Positions 8,109-18,333 of a DNA stretch of 38,079 nucleotides are shown here, in pieces (position 1 is the first letter of the stretch; each line of letters opens with the position of its first letter). The position numbers and the translations under genes were made by a program. This stretch comes from Verrucomicrobiota bacterium. Its GTDB lineage: Bacteria > Verrucomicrobiota > Verrucomicrobiia > Limisphaerales > JADJPG01. The notes beneath the pieces are model-generated. The model ran no database searches, was not told the DNA's origin, and saw nothing but the letters and a program-made list of their open reading frames with translations. The stretch is from NCBI GenBank assembly GCA_016713365.1, contig JADJPG010000054.1:1-38079 (forward strand), given 5' to 3'.

Positions 8109-10702
8109 GATTCTGGAGGAGGGGGGTGATTCGCAACGGGGGAGGGGCTTGGACCAGCTCGACCGCACTCAAACGGGAGCCCGTCTGACGGACCGACTCC
8201 AGAAGGCCCTCGGGATCATCGGTGAACACGCGCACCTGGTGACGTCCGCGGGAGACGCTGACGTAGAACTGTTCGCGGTGGGCGGCGACGAACGAGGTGG
8301 ACGAGACGGCGAGATAGGCGTGGTCCACGGTTTTTCCCTCGGCGGCGTGGCTGGTTAAGCAATAGCCATGGGTGAACGATCGAAAGCCCCGGTCAATCCG
8401 CCGTCCGTCGGCCAGGAGGATGCGGCCGTGGGGATCGATGCGGCTGACGGTGACAATCTGGCCGTTGATGAGTTTTCGTCGCCGGGAATTGGCCTGGATG
8501 AGCAGCCGCTCCCCGGGGGCGACGGGCAGGGCACCCGCCTGTGCGACATCGAAGCACCTGGCTTGTTTGCGGGTGATGGCCTCCCGGAGCCCATCGCTTC
8601 GACCCACCAGAATCCGGTCCCCCTCCACCGCCTCCACCCGGGCCCAATCGCCCGGGGCGAACCGTTTGGTCCGGCGATGAAAGGTGAGGATCAGCCCGGG
8701 CTGGTAGTTGCGGACATCCCGTCGTTGGGCCTCGGTCCAGTCGAGCGATTCGTGGATGGGCACCGTCGTGTCCGCGGTCCCCAGCCGCCGGTCGAGCTTG
8801 AGCCGGTTTCGAAACGACCCGGGTGACCCCACTGATTTCGCGCCAGGTGGGGGCCACGATCAGGGCCGACTTCCGGTCCCGGAGCGAATCGGCATACTCC
8901 TGCGCCAGCTGCTCATGTTGATTGCCGGTGGTCTGGACGATGGCGCCGATCTGTTGGAGCTGCCGGTAGCCTGCGGCGATGCGACCTGCGGCGACCTCGG
9001 TGACGGCGGCGCGATAGGCGGCGGGTTTCTGGCGGATGATCTCCTCGAGGGTGACGGACTGCAGCTGGCTGTGGGAGACCAGCACCCGCAGCGCGTCCCC
9101 GGCCTCGACGCTGTGATGCTGCCGGGTGTCCCCGGAAAGAACGATCCGGCAGCCGCGCAGGCGGGCGATCTGAAAGAGGGCCTGGAACTGTCGCACCGAG
9201 AGCAGATTGGCCTCGTCGACCAGGAGCACCCGGCCCGCGGCGGCGCGCTGGAGCGACTCGCTGGTCAACAGGGCTTGCACGGTGGTGGCGGTCCCGAACC
9301 CTCCCTGGCGCAGCACGTCGACCGCGCCGGTGGTGGGGGCGCAGGGCATCACCTCGTGGCCCCGTTCCGCCAGGGTGTGGACGAAGGATCGGAGGACGTG
9401 GGTTTTGCCGGTGCCCGCCCCGCCCCCGAGATGAGTCACTCCATCGGAGGAGGCCAGGAGGTGGTTCAGGGCACGGCGTTGAGCGTCGTTGAGGGAGCAT
9501 TCACCCCGGGCGACGGGGGCGAACGCGCGGTGCCTTCCGTTCTGGGCATTGACCCAGGCAATGAGCTCCCGTTCGAGCCGCAGGATTTCGCAGGTGGTCA
9601 CCTGGCCGTCCCGGTGGATGAACTCCGGCCTTTGCTGGAGCGACCGGGCCAGATCCTGGTCCCGGACATCCCCGCGACCGTGGATCAACGCCTCGCGCAA
9701 CAGCTCGTGCCGGGGGACCACGGAGGCGCGTTCGAAAAGGTGATCGCGGGCGTGGTCGAGGGCCTGGCCGGGAGTGATGGCGACCGATTCGACCCGGACC
9801 CCCCGGGCGCGGCGGACAAGGCCTTCGAGCCCGGCCTGTTCGGCGGCCGTCAACCGGGCCCGCTGGGCGGCGATCGTCTCCGTCAGGGGGGACGAGGACG
9901 ATTTCCCGGGACGGGTGGCGGCGGCGATGGTGGCCCGTCCGCGCCGGGACAGGGGACGGCCCAGCCCGGCTTCACGGCGGGCTTGCTCCGCATCGATTTG
10001 CTGGGTGCGCTGGCTGAACCGGCGGAGCAGCTCCGGGGCGATGCCGTCGATTTCAAAACCGTGCCGGTTGGGGCGCAGCCGGTATCCCAGATCCTTCAGC
10101 CCGGCCGCCAGCTCGCTCCGGTAAACCTCGGTCAGGTAGCGGATGGCGTCGTAGATCGCCCCGGCCTGCAGTGCCTTCCACCGCTGCTCCCCGGCATCCC
10201 AGGTCGCATTGAAAACCAGGACATGGGTATGCACCTGGGGATCGTTAGCCCGTGAAAGCGCCTCCCGGAGGAGGGCGGCGACCACCTCGCCCGTCGGTCG
10301 GTCGTAATTCCGCCCGTCCGTGCGCACGCGGGTTTGGGCGAATTCCTCCAGGCGGGCGACCGCCCGGCCAACGGCGTGATCATGCAGCGTCAACAGGCGA
10401 TGATCCCCGAAGGTGAGGGCGAGCAGCGAGACGCCCTTGGGGGCCGACAGGGGGAAGTCGTAGTAGATGCGCCGGTCCGGGAGGGTCAACGGCGTCAGCT
10501 GCTGGCCGGTGATCGGATGGAGGTTTTCACACAACCGTTCGAAGGATTGGGCTTCCACCAGCCCGTGGAGTCCCAGACGGTGAGCTCCCAAACCAAACCA
10601 TTGGCCCGGGCTCACTCCGAACTCCTCCGGCTGCCCCTGTAGGTGGGCCTTGAAGTAGGTTCGGGCGGTGGCGAGGTTTTTCTGGGAACGGGCCGTCATC
10701 AT
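8080..10702 (-). CDS. MobF-family relaxase/helicase 1 (TrwC/TraI-like), one frameshift
   Basis: About 874 residues once one shift is repaired. The N-terminal relaxase part has a candidate nicking tyrosine in TARTYFKAHL (Tyr16), YDFPLSAPKGVSLLAL (about 81-96), which is the family's SAPKSVS signature, and the metal-binding DPQVHTHVLVFN (about 154-165). The RecD-like helicase follows with Walker A GGAGTGKT (about 427-434), Walker B VLLVDEANL and GDTRQHHSVEAGD. After about 8812-8816 the frame changes by one base (an extra T in a TTT run on the coding strand); the other frame supplies the C-terminal helicase end, including GYCLTSHAAEGKTVDHAYL. MobF proteins nick oriT, stay bound to the strand and unwind it for transfer. 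The start at 10702 is chosen for the family N-terminus; no clear ribosome-binding site is seen. Confidence 0.82.
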
Positions 10703-11446
10703 GGGCATGGGGGGCGGCGCCCGTGGGGGGCGGCCCTCGGTTATCTCCATGCCGACGGAGGAAGATGTTGCGGGGATTCGGTGAGGGAGGCATCCCCCGA
10801 TTCGGATGGGAGGGGTTTGGGGAGGGCACACCCCTCCGAAACACGGCCCCGAATTTGCCACCCCCAACCAGTGCGCCACAGCCCGGTCAGAAAACGATAA
10901 TTCAGTTCCAGCACGATGGATTCACTCAGCACCCCGGACGACGAACTCAACGAAATAGATGAATGGACTAGGGCCTGGTCATTAGACCTGAGAGAGAGAG
11001 AGAGAGACACCAACCCCTCTCGATCGACATCGATTTCGCGCCAGCCAAAGCATCCCGACGAGACTTTGGTCGCCGGGTGGCGACGCGGTTGGGGAACATC
11101 GGCCGATCCGTTTGCGGGAAGGGCCAATCCAGTGTGTGGTTCACCCGGCCAGATGAGGTATGCCAGCGGGGATCGCCGCGGCAGGGGCGACCGGTCTGCC
11201 CGAGTGCGGAGGACGGGTTCCGGCCCTTGCGGAAACACCCTGGTGGTCTGGAGCGTGGTCATCCGGCGTCCAGCGATGGGGTAAGGGTGCGGGAAAATCC
11301 GTCAATGTGGCCGGAGTGATTTTGCGGCGTGAGTGAGCGGATTTCTCGTCAAAAACTGCCGGAAAATGCCTCCAATCCCTTTCGATGATCACGTGAAAAT
11401 GATATCAATGCAGGAGAGTTACATTTTGTTAAAAAGGAGTGCTTGT
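10703..11446. other. Gene-poor interval upstream of relaxase 1
   Basis: About 740 bp between the relaxase 1 start and the small plus-strand gene at 11447. Frames are open on both strands, but their products are arginine/proline/serine-rich with no recognisable domain, and none has a convincing ribosome-binding site. A (GA)9 tract lies at 10990-11007. The interval should hold the relaxase 1 promoter and might hold an oriT, but I see no clear inverted repeat that would place one. Confidence 0.4.
10990..11007. repeat. (GA)9 dinucleotide tract
   Basis: An uninterrupted run of nine GA dinucleotides. It can slip during replication or sequencing, and polypurine tracts can form triplexes; no function is evident. 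Confidence 0.9.
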
Positions 11447-11689
11447 ATGAAAGGATTTCCAACCGGAACTGTTTCGCTGGATCCAGTGGAACGCAACCGG
11501 AGGCGCAGCGAACTGGCCGAGAGCATCCTGAAAAGCTTTCAACGCAAGACAGGCGTCGACCGAGAGGATCTGCTGGGCGATCTTTTGGCGAATCTCATGC
11601 ACTGGTGTGATGGATACGGCTTCAAATTTGACGACGAACTTCGACGCGGCCGGATGCATTACGAGTGTGAGGCGGCGGGAGAACTGTAG
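11447..11689 (+). CDS. Small acidic hypothetical protein
   Basis: An 80-residue protein starting at the ATG at 11447, preceded by AAAAAGGAG at good spacing, which decides this start over one at 11333. It is charged and helical: DPVERNRRRSELAESILKSF, then DREDLLGDLLANLMHWC and a C-terminal HYECEAAGEL. The LLGDLLANLMHW segment followed by an aromatic-rich turn looks like a compact conserved fold, and similar short proteins seem common on mobile elements of this kind, but I cannot name a family. It lies between the two relaxase genes on the opposite strand and ends 122 bp from the end of relaxase 2. Confidence 0.62.
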   Translation: MKGFPTGTVSLDPVERNRRRSELAESILKSFQRKTGVDREDLLGDLLANLMHWCDGYGFKFDDELRRGRMHYECEAAGEL

Positions 11690-11811
11690 AACACCCGCGG
11701 CCCCACGGGCCTCCAGCGTCACGGGCTTGAGATGTTGCGGAGCCGGTTCCGAAAGGCGTCGGGAACAATCTGGCCCGAGCGTTCCCGGAAGGCGGCGGCT
11801 TGAGTCCTGGC

Positions 11812-14224
11812 TCACCGCACCAACGTGAGCTCCAATTCCGGTCCCTCCGCCAGACTCATCGCCGCGTGCTTTTCGTGACTGCGCTGCATCTGCGGAAGGA
11901 CGAAGGACAGATCATCGGCCACATACCAGCGGGTGGTGCCGCGCGCGCGGGAAGCCTGCACGTAGGACATCTCGCGATTCGTCATCGAGCCGCCGGTGAG
12001 GATGAAGGTGTTCTCCGTCGTCATGCCCTGGGCCTTGTGGGTGGTCAGCGCGTAACCGAGACGCAAGTGTTCGTAACCTTCGGCGTTCAACGCGATGGTG
12101 CGGCCGGTGTCGAGGGTAACGCACACCTTCGGTCCGTCGATGGAACGGACGGTGCCGAGGTCGCCGTTGCAGACGCCGAGCGTGCTGGAGTTGCGGACAA
12201 AGAGCACCCGATCCAACACGTGAAACTTGTCGGGACCGATCGAAACCGACACTGATCCCAATCGTCCTTGGGCGAGGAGTTCCGCCTGCGCCTGTCGATT
12301 GAGCGCCGCGACATCGCCCGAGGTTCCCGCCAGGATCACCGTGCTCCCGGGCTCGGACGACCGATCACGAGTCCAGTCGGCCAGCAGTCGTTCCATGGCG
12401 GAGGGACGGTTCTTGTTTTCGCTGACCAGACCGCGTTGCTGATAGGGGAGCATGGCCTGCTCGGCGTGGCCGAAGGCAAAATCCTTCACCGCCTGCCGGG
12501 CCCACGGTTCGCGCTGCCGATGGATCTCCGTCAACTGCGACGCGTCGAGGTGCCGCGACAATTCGGCGAACAAGCCACCCAATCCAATCGCCTGAAGCTG
12601 GCGTGAATCGCCGCACAGGACCAGCGACGCACCCGTGCGGGAACAGGCCTCAACCACCTGCGCCAGTTGCCGCGTGCAAATCATCGAGGCTTCGTCCAGC
12701 ACCACGATGGCGTTCCGGTCCAACGGAAGTGTGTCGCTGTGCAGAGCGGACAACAGTCGATGCACGGTCGTGCTGGCGATCCCGGTGGCTTCCGACAATC
12801 CCTTGGCCGCTTTGCCGGAAAGCGCGGCACCATACACCGTCCGTCCTTGTTCCTCCCACACCTCGCGCGCGACGGCGAACAAGGTGGACTTGCCGGTCCC
12901 CGCCATGCCTTGCACCAGAGCCATGCCACCCGCCGAAGCACAGACTTGCTGCAACGCCTCACGCTGTTCGTGGCCCAACTGCGGATGACGAACCACGGCT
13001 TGCGCGATCGTCTGGTCCGCATCGGCGAAGAACATCCGCCGTCGCTGCATCGCTTCGGCGCGAGCGACCACTTGCCGCTCCAGCGCCAGGATCTCGCGCG
13101 TCGTGAAGTGAAGTTCACCGCGATACTCGCCCAGGCGCACGAGCTCAGGCGAAGCCATCATCCGCTGCGTCAACTGCAAGACGGTCTCGGCGTTCAGACA
13201 GCGCCCCTGACAGCTCTCCGCCACGGCCTGAACCATCTGACGCTGGCAGAAATGGCTCTCGTGGTGGTCAAAGCGGCCAACGCTTCCATGGTGGCGGAAC
13301 GCCGTTCTCCTTCGAGATCGCGGGCCGGGAATCCGGCCTCCAACAGCCACGACAGCTCCTTGGTGCTCCAATGATGTTCGCCTCCGATCTGCTGCCACTC
13401 CGCAAACAGCTCCGCGCGCGGACGCGATTCCTTTTTCTGGCGGGTGGCGAAGTTGGCGGCCTCCGCCGCCCTGCCGCCACTGAGTCCGGTGCGCGCCAGT
13501 TCCGCCTCGATGGCCGCGCGGCGTTTGGAGAAGAAGGCCATGAGTTCCAGATCCACGCCGAGCAACTCGAAGGAACGTCCCTCCCGCCGACAGCGCAACC
13601 CGACCTCGGTCTCCAGAGCATGGGCGAGCTCCGCACGGAAGAGGGCGCCCGCCGCCATCTGATGGCGATAGAGCGCCTTGGGTTCCAGCGTCCCGGTGGT
13701 GCCGTCGCGGCGCACACCAAGATTTTGAGGATGGTATGAACGTGGAGCTGGGGATCCTGAGCGCGGCTGGTGGAGTGGAGGAAGGCCGCGAGCACGAGTC
13801 GCGCGGATTCGTGAAGGCGACCATCCTCGCCGCGCCGACTGATGCCGCCAATCGGTTCGAGGTAGGCGACGCCCGCCGCCACGGCGCGACGCAGACACTG
13901 TTCGATGCGCTCCCGCGTTTCGGCGTCCGCCTGGCTCCACGCCACGGACACGGACTTCGGTGCCGACCAGGTGAGATCCCAACCGGCTCGTCGTTCGGAG
14001 TCCGCGTTGCGCACGAGTTTGCGATCTCCATCCGGAGACAGCCCCCGCAGCAGATGACGAAACTGTTCCTTGTCGACCTCGCCCGCCAAACCGAGCGCCT
14101 CCGATCCGCTTCCCAGCCAGTATCCCGGCGGCTCGGATCCCGCCGTGTAGTAATCATCCACCCCCGCGAGCGAGAGGTAGTATTCACCCTGACCCGCCTT
14201 GATTGCTTTCGAGATCGTGAGCAT
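11812..14224 (-). CDS. MobF-family relaxase/helicase 2 (TrwC-like), two frameshifts
   Basis: About 800 residues when joined across three frames. The N-terminus is textbook MobF: MLTISKAIKAGQGEYYLSLA with paired tyrosines (Tyr15-16, Tyr25-26), WDLTWSAPKSVSVAWSQA, and DPQLHVHTIL with the metal-binding histidines. A shift at the four-base T run 13723-13726 (one A lost on the coding strand) moves to the frame of NLGVRRDGTTGTLEPKAL. A second at about 13263-13267 (one C lost) moves to the helicase frame, with Walker A GMAGTGKST, VVLDEASMI and a terminal YALTTHKAQGMTTENTFIL. GGAGGAATTC before the ATG fixes the start. It is only distantly like relaxase 1, so the two are not a recent duplication. It follows the coupling ATPase gene by 53 bp on the same strand. 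Confidence 0.85.
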
Positions 14225-14277
14225 GAATTCCTCCGAACAAAGTTTGGCAGGTTAAAATGCGTGGGGTGTGGAGATCC

Positions 14278-15866
14278 TCATTGGTCCGAATCGCCCCTGG
14301 GTGTCGTGTGGCGGGTGCAGTCGTCCCGTGACATTCCAGAACGCGATCCCGGTTCGTCACCCCCTTCAGACCACGGTTTGAGAAACTGATGTTCGATGGG
14401 GCGCGCGCAAACATTTGGAGTGGCCCCGTTTGCCGGGAGGAGATGATCGCGGATCCAGGTTCCCGGCAGGTGATCCTTGAAGGCGCCGGTCTGGGGCGTG
14501 ATGAAGTAGCCGGTGACACCGTTGTGAAAATTGGTGACCGGCAGATCAAAGAACTCCGAGTCCAACACGACTCTGCGGGTGACGACGCCGTGCGAGATCG
14601 ATTCGCCCGTGGGACCCAGCGAGGGGAGGCCGTTCCTAAAATCCCGCGAATGACCGCGACGGCTTTCCAACACCTCGCGCGAACCAAACAGCCGCGAAGC
14701 CCAGGCGGCGGTCTCCGGTGAATTGAGCCGCAGGATCACCTTGCTGCTGCACTGGCCGACCAGCTCTTCAGCGACCTCCTTGCCGTAAACATCGTGCAGG
14801 CCGGAAATGTCCTGGAACCCGAGGACTACCGCCGCGCCTTTGCTGCGACCCTTGGTGAGCAATCGACCGAGTCCCTCCAAGCGACCCGCCTCGCGGATCT
14901 CATCGAGGAGGAACCAGGTTCGCCTGGCCCGTGGACCAAAGTCCGTCAACTCGTCCTGCGCCAGCACCAGGTCACTCATCCGTCGAAAAATCAGCCGGTT
15001 CATGGCCTCAATGGCGGTGCGGTTCTCCTCGTCGTTGCCGAGGATGAGGATCGACTCGTCCTTCAGCCACTGCGCCAGGCTGATCGAGGTCTTGGCCTGG
15101 CGATCACTTCGAACGGAGCGAGCTGGGCGAGCAGGGTGGAGAGGATGTTTTGCAGCGTGGCAGGGTGCTCGAAGTATTGGAGCAGGAAGCGCGTGGCTTC
15201 CGTGCGCTCCAAATGCTGGTGCAGCCGGTCCGCATCGCGCAGGAGCAGGAGCATCTGCCGAAACGTCCACGGTTTCCCTGACTGAATGAACGCAATCAAC
15301 ACGCCGTAGATCAGGTGCCGCGCCGCCTGGGCAAAGAACGGATTGCTGTCCTGACGGGATTCCGGGATGAGCATGGAGGCGACCTGCAACGCGGAGGCGG
15401 GCGAGAGGATGTCAGACGCCATGTCCCAGGAGACCGAGCGCGCATCGAGCGGATTGAGCAGGTGAACGGGACACTTCAATTTCATGCCTGCAATCGTCGA
15501 GACCATGTCCTGCTTGGGATCGTAGATCAGCGCGCGATGTCCGCAGCCATCGCCAATGCGGGAGAGCGCTGACTGCATGAGCAGCCGCTGCAGGAGGGTC
15601 TTGCCCGAGCCGGTGGCCCCGACGATGGCGAGATGAGAGTTTGCGGCCTCGGATGGAATTCGCAGCCGACCGAGTTGCAATCCGGTATCGCCGCTTGAAA
15701 CCAGAGACCCGAGCGACGCCTGCGCTTCACGCGCGGTGCGCAAACTGCGGCCTCGCAAATGGTCGGTGGCGATCTTTTTGCGGCGCCAGCGAAGCGCCCC
15801 GCCCGCCAGGGCGAAGCCAAGGACCAGTCCGGCGGCGACGCCGGTCGGTGACCATAGCTGGACCAT
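14278..15866 (-). CDS. VirD4/TraD-type coupling ATPase, one frameshift
   Basis: About 530 residues after repair. An N-terminal hydrophobic segment (VAAGLVLGFALAGGAL, about residues 9-24) ending in RWRRKK anchors it in the inner membrane. Walker A is GATGSGKT (83-90), then HRALIYDPKQDMVSTIAG. A one-base deletion at about 15099-15102 (FEVI then RQAKTSISLAQWL) moves the frame; the second part carries Walker B RTWFLLDEIREAGRL and VVLGFQDISGL. This is the usual T4CP layout of membrane anchor plus RecA-like motor; it passes relaxase-bound DNA to a mating channel. The start at 15866 follows GGGAGG. Together with relaxase 2 downstream it forms a standard mobilization pair. It is a different subtype from the damaged ATPase at 2298, which has no anchor. 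Confidence 0.87.
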
Positions 15867-15912
15867 CTTGATGACCTCCCTCAGGGGATGACGCCGTGTG
15901 AGTTCAAGTTAC

Positions 15913-16215
15913 TTAAACGAAGGCGATCGGACAAGGCGGCTTCTCGGTTCGCCCACGATCGGAAACGGCCCTTGCCTTGGGCCGGTGGGCTGGGAGCCGC
16001 TGGTGTTGCCGGGGGAGGGGAACCGGTCCGGTTTCCAGAAGAATGGAAACCACCGGGAAAGGCGACTCATGATTCAAGACGCGGGGGATCAGCTGCCCGA
16101 TCCCCGTGTTACGGTAGAACGTTCCGTCCACCAGCATTGCAGGCAGACGAGCAAAGCTGTCGGCCAGCGTCACCTCTTCTACGGACCAAGACAGCGAATC
16201 AAGAAACCGGTCCAC
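15913..16215 (-). CDS. Hypothetical protein between methyltransferase and T4CP
   Basis: A 100-residue frame that starts with GTG at 16215; the frame stays open a little further upstream, so the start is uncertain. The first 60 residues look protein-like (MDRFLDSLSWSVEEVTLADS, LPAMLVDGTFYRNTGIGQ), while the last third is proline/arginine-rich. No family is recognised. It sits in a co-directional run between the methyltransferase stop (16282) and the T4CP start (15866), so it is probably on their message. A frameshift could have mangled either end. Confidence 0.38.
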   Translation of the reverse strand: MDRFLDSLSWSVEEVTLADSFARLPAMLVDGTFYRNTGIGQLIPRVLNHESPFPVVSILLETGPVPLPRQHQRLPAHRPKARAVSDRGRTEKPPCPIAFV

Positions 16216-16281
16216 GTCGAAGATCAGCCCGTCACAGTGGCAAGCCTTCCACGCCTTGCAAGGTGACCCTGGTTGTTTGCC

Positions 16282-17568
16282 TCACGACTTCGAGAACAAA
16301 TGCGTGCCGAGCTGATCGAACACGCGGCGAAACACCTTCGTTTGAACTCCCTGACCGAGCATCTGCACCGCCGTCGCGTAGTGGCGGGTGGAAAGTTCGC
16401 ACCCGTGAAGACGCTCGATCTCCGCCTGGCGCAACAGCCGCGGACCAAACTCCGTCTGCACGAACGGGCCGGTGTTGATCTTGTGATACGACTTCGGAAC
16501 CACCGGAAGCTTCACTGCGGCGCCATCGACCACCGTAAAACCAAACCCGTGACCGGCGGCCTGATGGCGGGCGTTGTGCACACGCAATCCGGTGATCGTT
16601 GCTGCGATGCGTTCGGCATCTGCGCGGTCCTGTTCTGGATGGGGAGGATCGAGATACGCTGAAAGCGGTGTGGTCGAACTCTGTCCCGGAATGCCCAGGG
16701 TGAATGGTCGGTCGAGCGTCGCCACCAGCAGCCAGCGCCGCCGATCTTCGATTTCCGCCCAATCTCGATGCGGTTCCAGAATGGTGACCGCGACGTGATA
16801 GCCCAGCCGCTGCAAGTGCGAGACAATCAACTGCCCGGCGAGACTGGTGCCAAACGACGGAACATTCTCCAACACCACCGCTGCGGGCATGCGCTCGTTC
16901 ATGAACGTGAGCACAGGCAGGAACAAATCCCCGGAGTCGCCCAGCTCCGGTTTGCCAGCGAGCGACTTCTTGGCGCGTCCGAGATTGGAATGACTGGTGC
17001 AGGGAATGCCACCGATGAGCAGATCAAACTCCGGCAGTTCGGAGGAGTGCAGCGATCGGATGTCCGTCTGGAACAGAGCCGCCTCGCGATGATGCGACTG
17101 CCATTCGTCCGCATAGTCTGGCTCGATCTCGACGCCGGCGATCACCTGGAATCGGGCATCGCCCCGCAATCCCGCCGTCATGGTGCCGCCCCCGGCGAAC
17201 ACCTCGAGCACGCGAAACGGCGGCTGCAAGGTGCGGCTGCGTTGAATGGCAAAGGCCCGGGTCGAAGGCGTGATCTGGATGCGCTCGAACGAGGCGATGA
17301 TCTTCACCTCCGAATACTCCGCGAGCCCGGAGAGCAGCGACTGGTTTTCGAGATCGATGATGGGCCGGCGTCCGCCCGCCGCGGCGCGGCTCGACACATG
17401 GTTCTCCGCCAGGATGCCGGCGCGCAACGTCAGACTGTCGGTGCGCTGCTCCACCTGCAGCGGCGTGCCGGGCGGAAACCCGAGGGAAGAAAGACGTTGG
17501 GATTCGATCCAGAGCCGGGGCGTGTCACGATTGCGACCGAGGGATTGCAGGGCGATGAGCTGCGTCAC
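16282..17568 (-). CDS. C5-cytosine DNA methyltransferase with N-terminal swapped-hairpin-like domain
   Basis: A 428-residue C5 methyltransferase. Motif I is FRVLEVFAGGGTMTAGL (about 118-134), the catalytic cysteine is in GGIPCTSHS (Cys190; motif IV), motif VI is ENV (234-236), motif VIII lies near DRRRWLLVA, motif IX near RLLRQAEIERLHG, and motif X in ATAVQMLGQGV. It flips and methylates cytosine at an unknown target. The first 115 residues are extra: PRLWIESQRLSSLGFPPGTP with QVEQRTDSLTLR resembles SymE/AbrB-type hairpins. No restriction enzyme gene is nearby, so it is an orphan, perhaps protecting the element in new hosts. The GTG start at 17568 overlaps the previous stop (GTGA). Confidence 0.87.
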   Translation of the reverse strand: MTQLIALQSLGRNRDTPRLWIESQRLSSLGFPPGTPLQVEQRTDSLTLRAGILAENHVSSRAAAGGRRPIIDLENQSLLSGLAEYSEVKIIASFERIQITPSTRAFAIQRSRTLQPPFRVLEVFAGGGTMTAGLRGDARFQVIAGVEIEPDYADEWQSHHREAALFQTDIRSLHSSELPEFDLLIGGIPCTSHSNLGRAKKSLAGKPELGDSGDLFLPVLTFMNERMPAAVVLENVPSFGTSLAGQLIVSHLQRLGYHVAVTILEPHRDWAEIEDRRRWLLVATLDRPFTLGIPGQSSTTPLSAYLDPPHPEQDRADAERIAATITGLRVHNARHQAAGHGFGFTVVDGAAVKLPVVPKSYHKINTGPFVQTEFGPRLLRQAEIERLHGCELSTRHYATAVQMLGQGVQTKVFRRVFDQLGTHLFSKS

Positions 17569-17931
17569 CCGTCTGCGTGCCCCGCCGCCAGGACCCCCTG
17601 CAGATGCACCAGATAATAGGGCGGCAGATAGAGCACCTCGCAACGGGCCTCGCCGTCAATGCCATGCAGATCGACCCGCTGCATTCCTGTGGCGACAGGA
17701 TCCGCAACATTGCCGGTGGTGCCGACCACGATACGACCCTGTTCGAACCAGCGCTGGAAACGGCTGGCGCCCGGCGTGGTTGACCGGACGGATCAAGACC
17801 TCGGCCAGCTCGCACATCAGCTCGTCACTCCGGACGAAGAGCACATCGGTGATCGGCGAACAGGGACGGTTCACCCGCCGCCGCACCAGGTCAAAGCGGG
17901 TGTGATCCACGAGCGATTGAAAGTCAGACAT
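17565..17931 (-). CDS. Hypothetical protein upstream of and overlapping the methyltransferase, frameshifted
   Basis: The ATG at 17931 is preceded by GGAGG. The first frame reads MSDFQSLVDHTRFDLVRRRV through DVLFVRSDELMCELAEVL and then degrades. At the CCC run 17770-17772 (an extra base) the next frame continues with SRFQRWFEQGRIVVGTTGNV and DLHGIDGEARCEVLYLPPYY, ending in a TGA that overlaps the methyltransferase GTG by four bases. Repaired length is about 121 residues. No family is recognised; mixed alpha/beta, no membrane segment. The tight overlap implies co-translation with the methyltransferase, so a partner role is plausible but unproven. Confidence 0.6.
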
Positions 17932-18018
17932 GGGCAATCCTCCAGCCACACCGATACCACATCACAGACTTGAAGAGAAGCCCCTGCGCCCCACCAACGC
18001 CGCCACAGTGCTGCGCGG

Positions 18019-18146
18019 TTCGATCTAGAGGCCGCCCTCCCGGGAGCCCGTGGGGTGGTCACAGGTGGAGCCGAGTCTTCGAGGACGACCTTGACGACTC
18101 CACGGACGACCTATCATGGCCCTGCGTTTTCGAAGCGCGCGGCGGC
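18019..18146 (+). repeat. Structured intergenic element, copy 2
   Basis: Second copy of the block at 3750-3870, with the same landmarks in the same order: TTCGATCTAG (18019), TCCCGGGAG (18038), AGGTGGAG (18063), ACGACCTTGACGAC (18085), GACGACCTATC (18105), TGGCCCTG (18117) and GAAGCGCGCGGCGGC (18132). The arms are GCCCGTGGGGTGGTC (18046-18060) and GACGACTCCACGGAC (18093-18107). Compared with copy 1, a G-C pair becomes C-G, a T-A pair becomes G-C, one G-C becomes G-T, and one pair is lost. The apical part differs in length by five bases. It lies about 90 bp upstream of the leftward methyltransferase operon and 550 bp before the rightward DUF932-like gene. Confidence 0.75.
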
Positions 18147-18257
18147 AGGACCGTTAACAATGGCGATGCAACCTCGGCTGCTTCTGGCTCCGGAAGAAGA
18201 AACGCATCGTTTCAACGACGCACCGGTCCGAGAACCGGCCAGCCGACCCGGGCGGCG

Positions 18258-18278
18258 CGGACGCGGTTCTCGCGTCCG
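18258..18278. other. GC-rich perfect hairpin
   Basis: CGGACGCG (18258-18265) and CGCGTCCG (18271-18278) form a perfect 8-bp stem with the loop GTTCT. There is no T-run on either side, so it is not an intrinsic terminator. It lies between the structured repeat and the phased 9-mers, in what may be a transfer-origin or operator region. Confidence 0.5.
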
Positions 18279-18333
18279 GCCCGGCGCGGCTGGATCGGGT
18301 TCGATGGACGGGTGCAACAACACCGTCGTGGAA

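Noticed and set aside
10916..11284. Plus-strand 122-residue frame
   Set aside because: The first 30 residues look plausible, but the rest is Arg/Gly/Pro-rich, it spans the (GA)9 tract and has no ribosome-binding site.
8080..14224. The two relaxases as a recent tandem duplication
   Set aside because: Their N-termini and helicase segments share only family signatures and the genes differ in layout.
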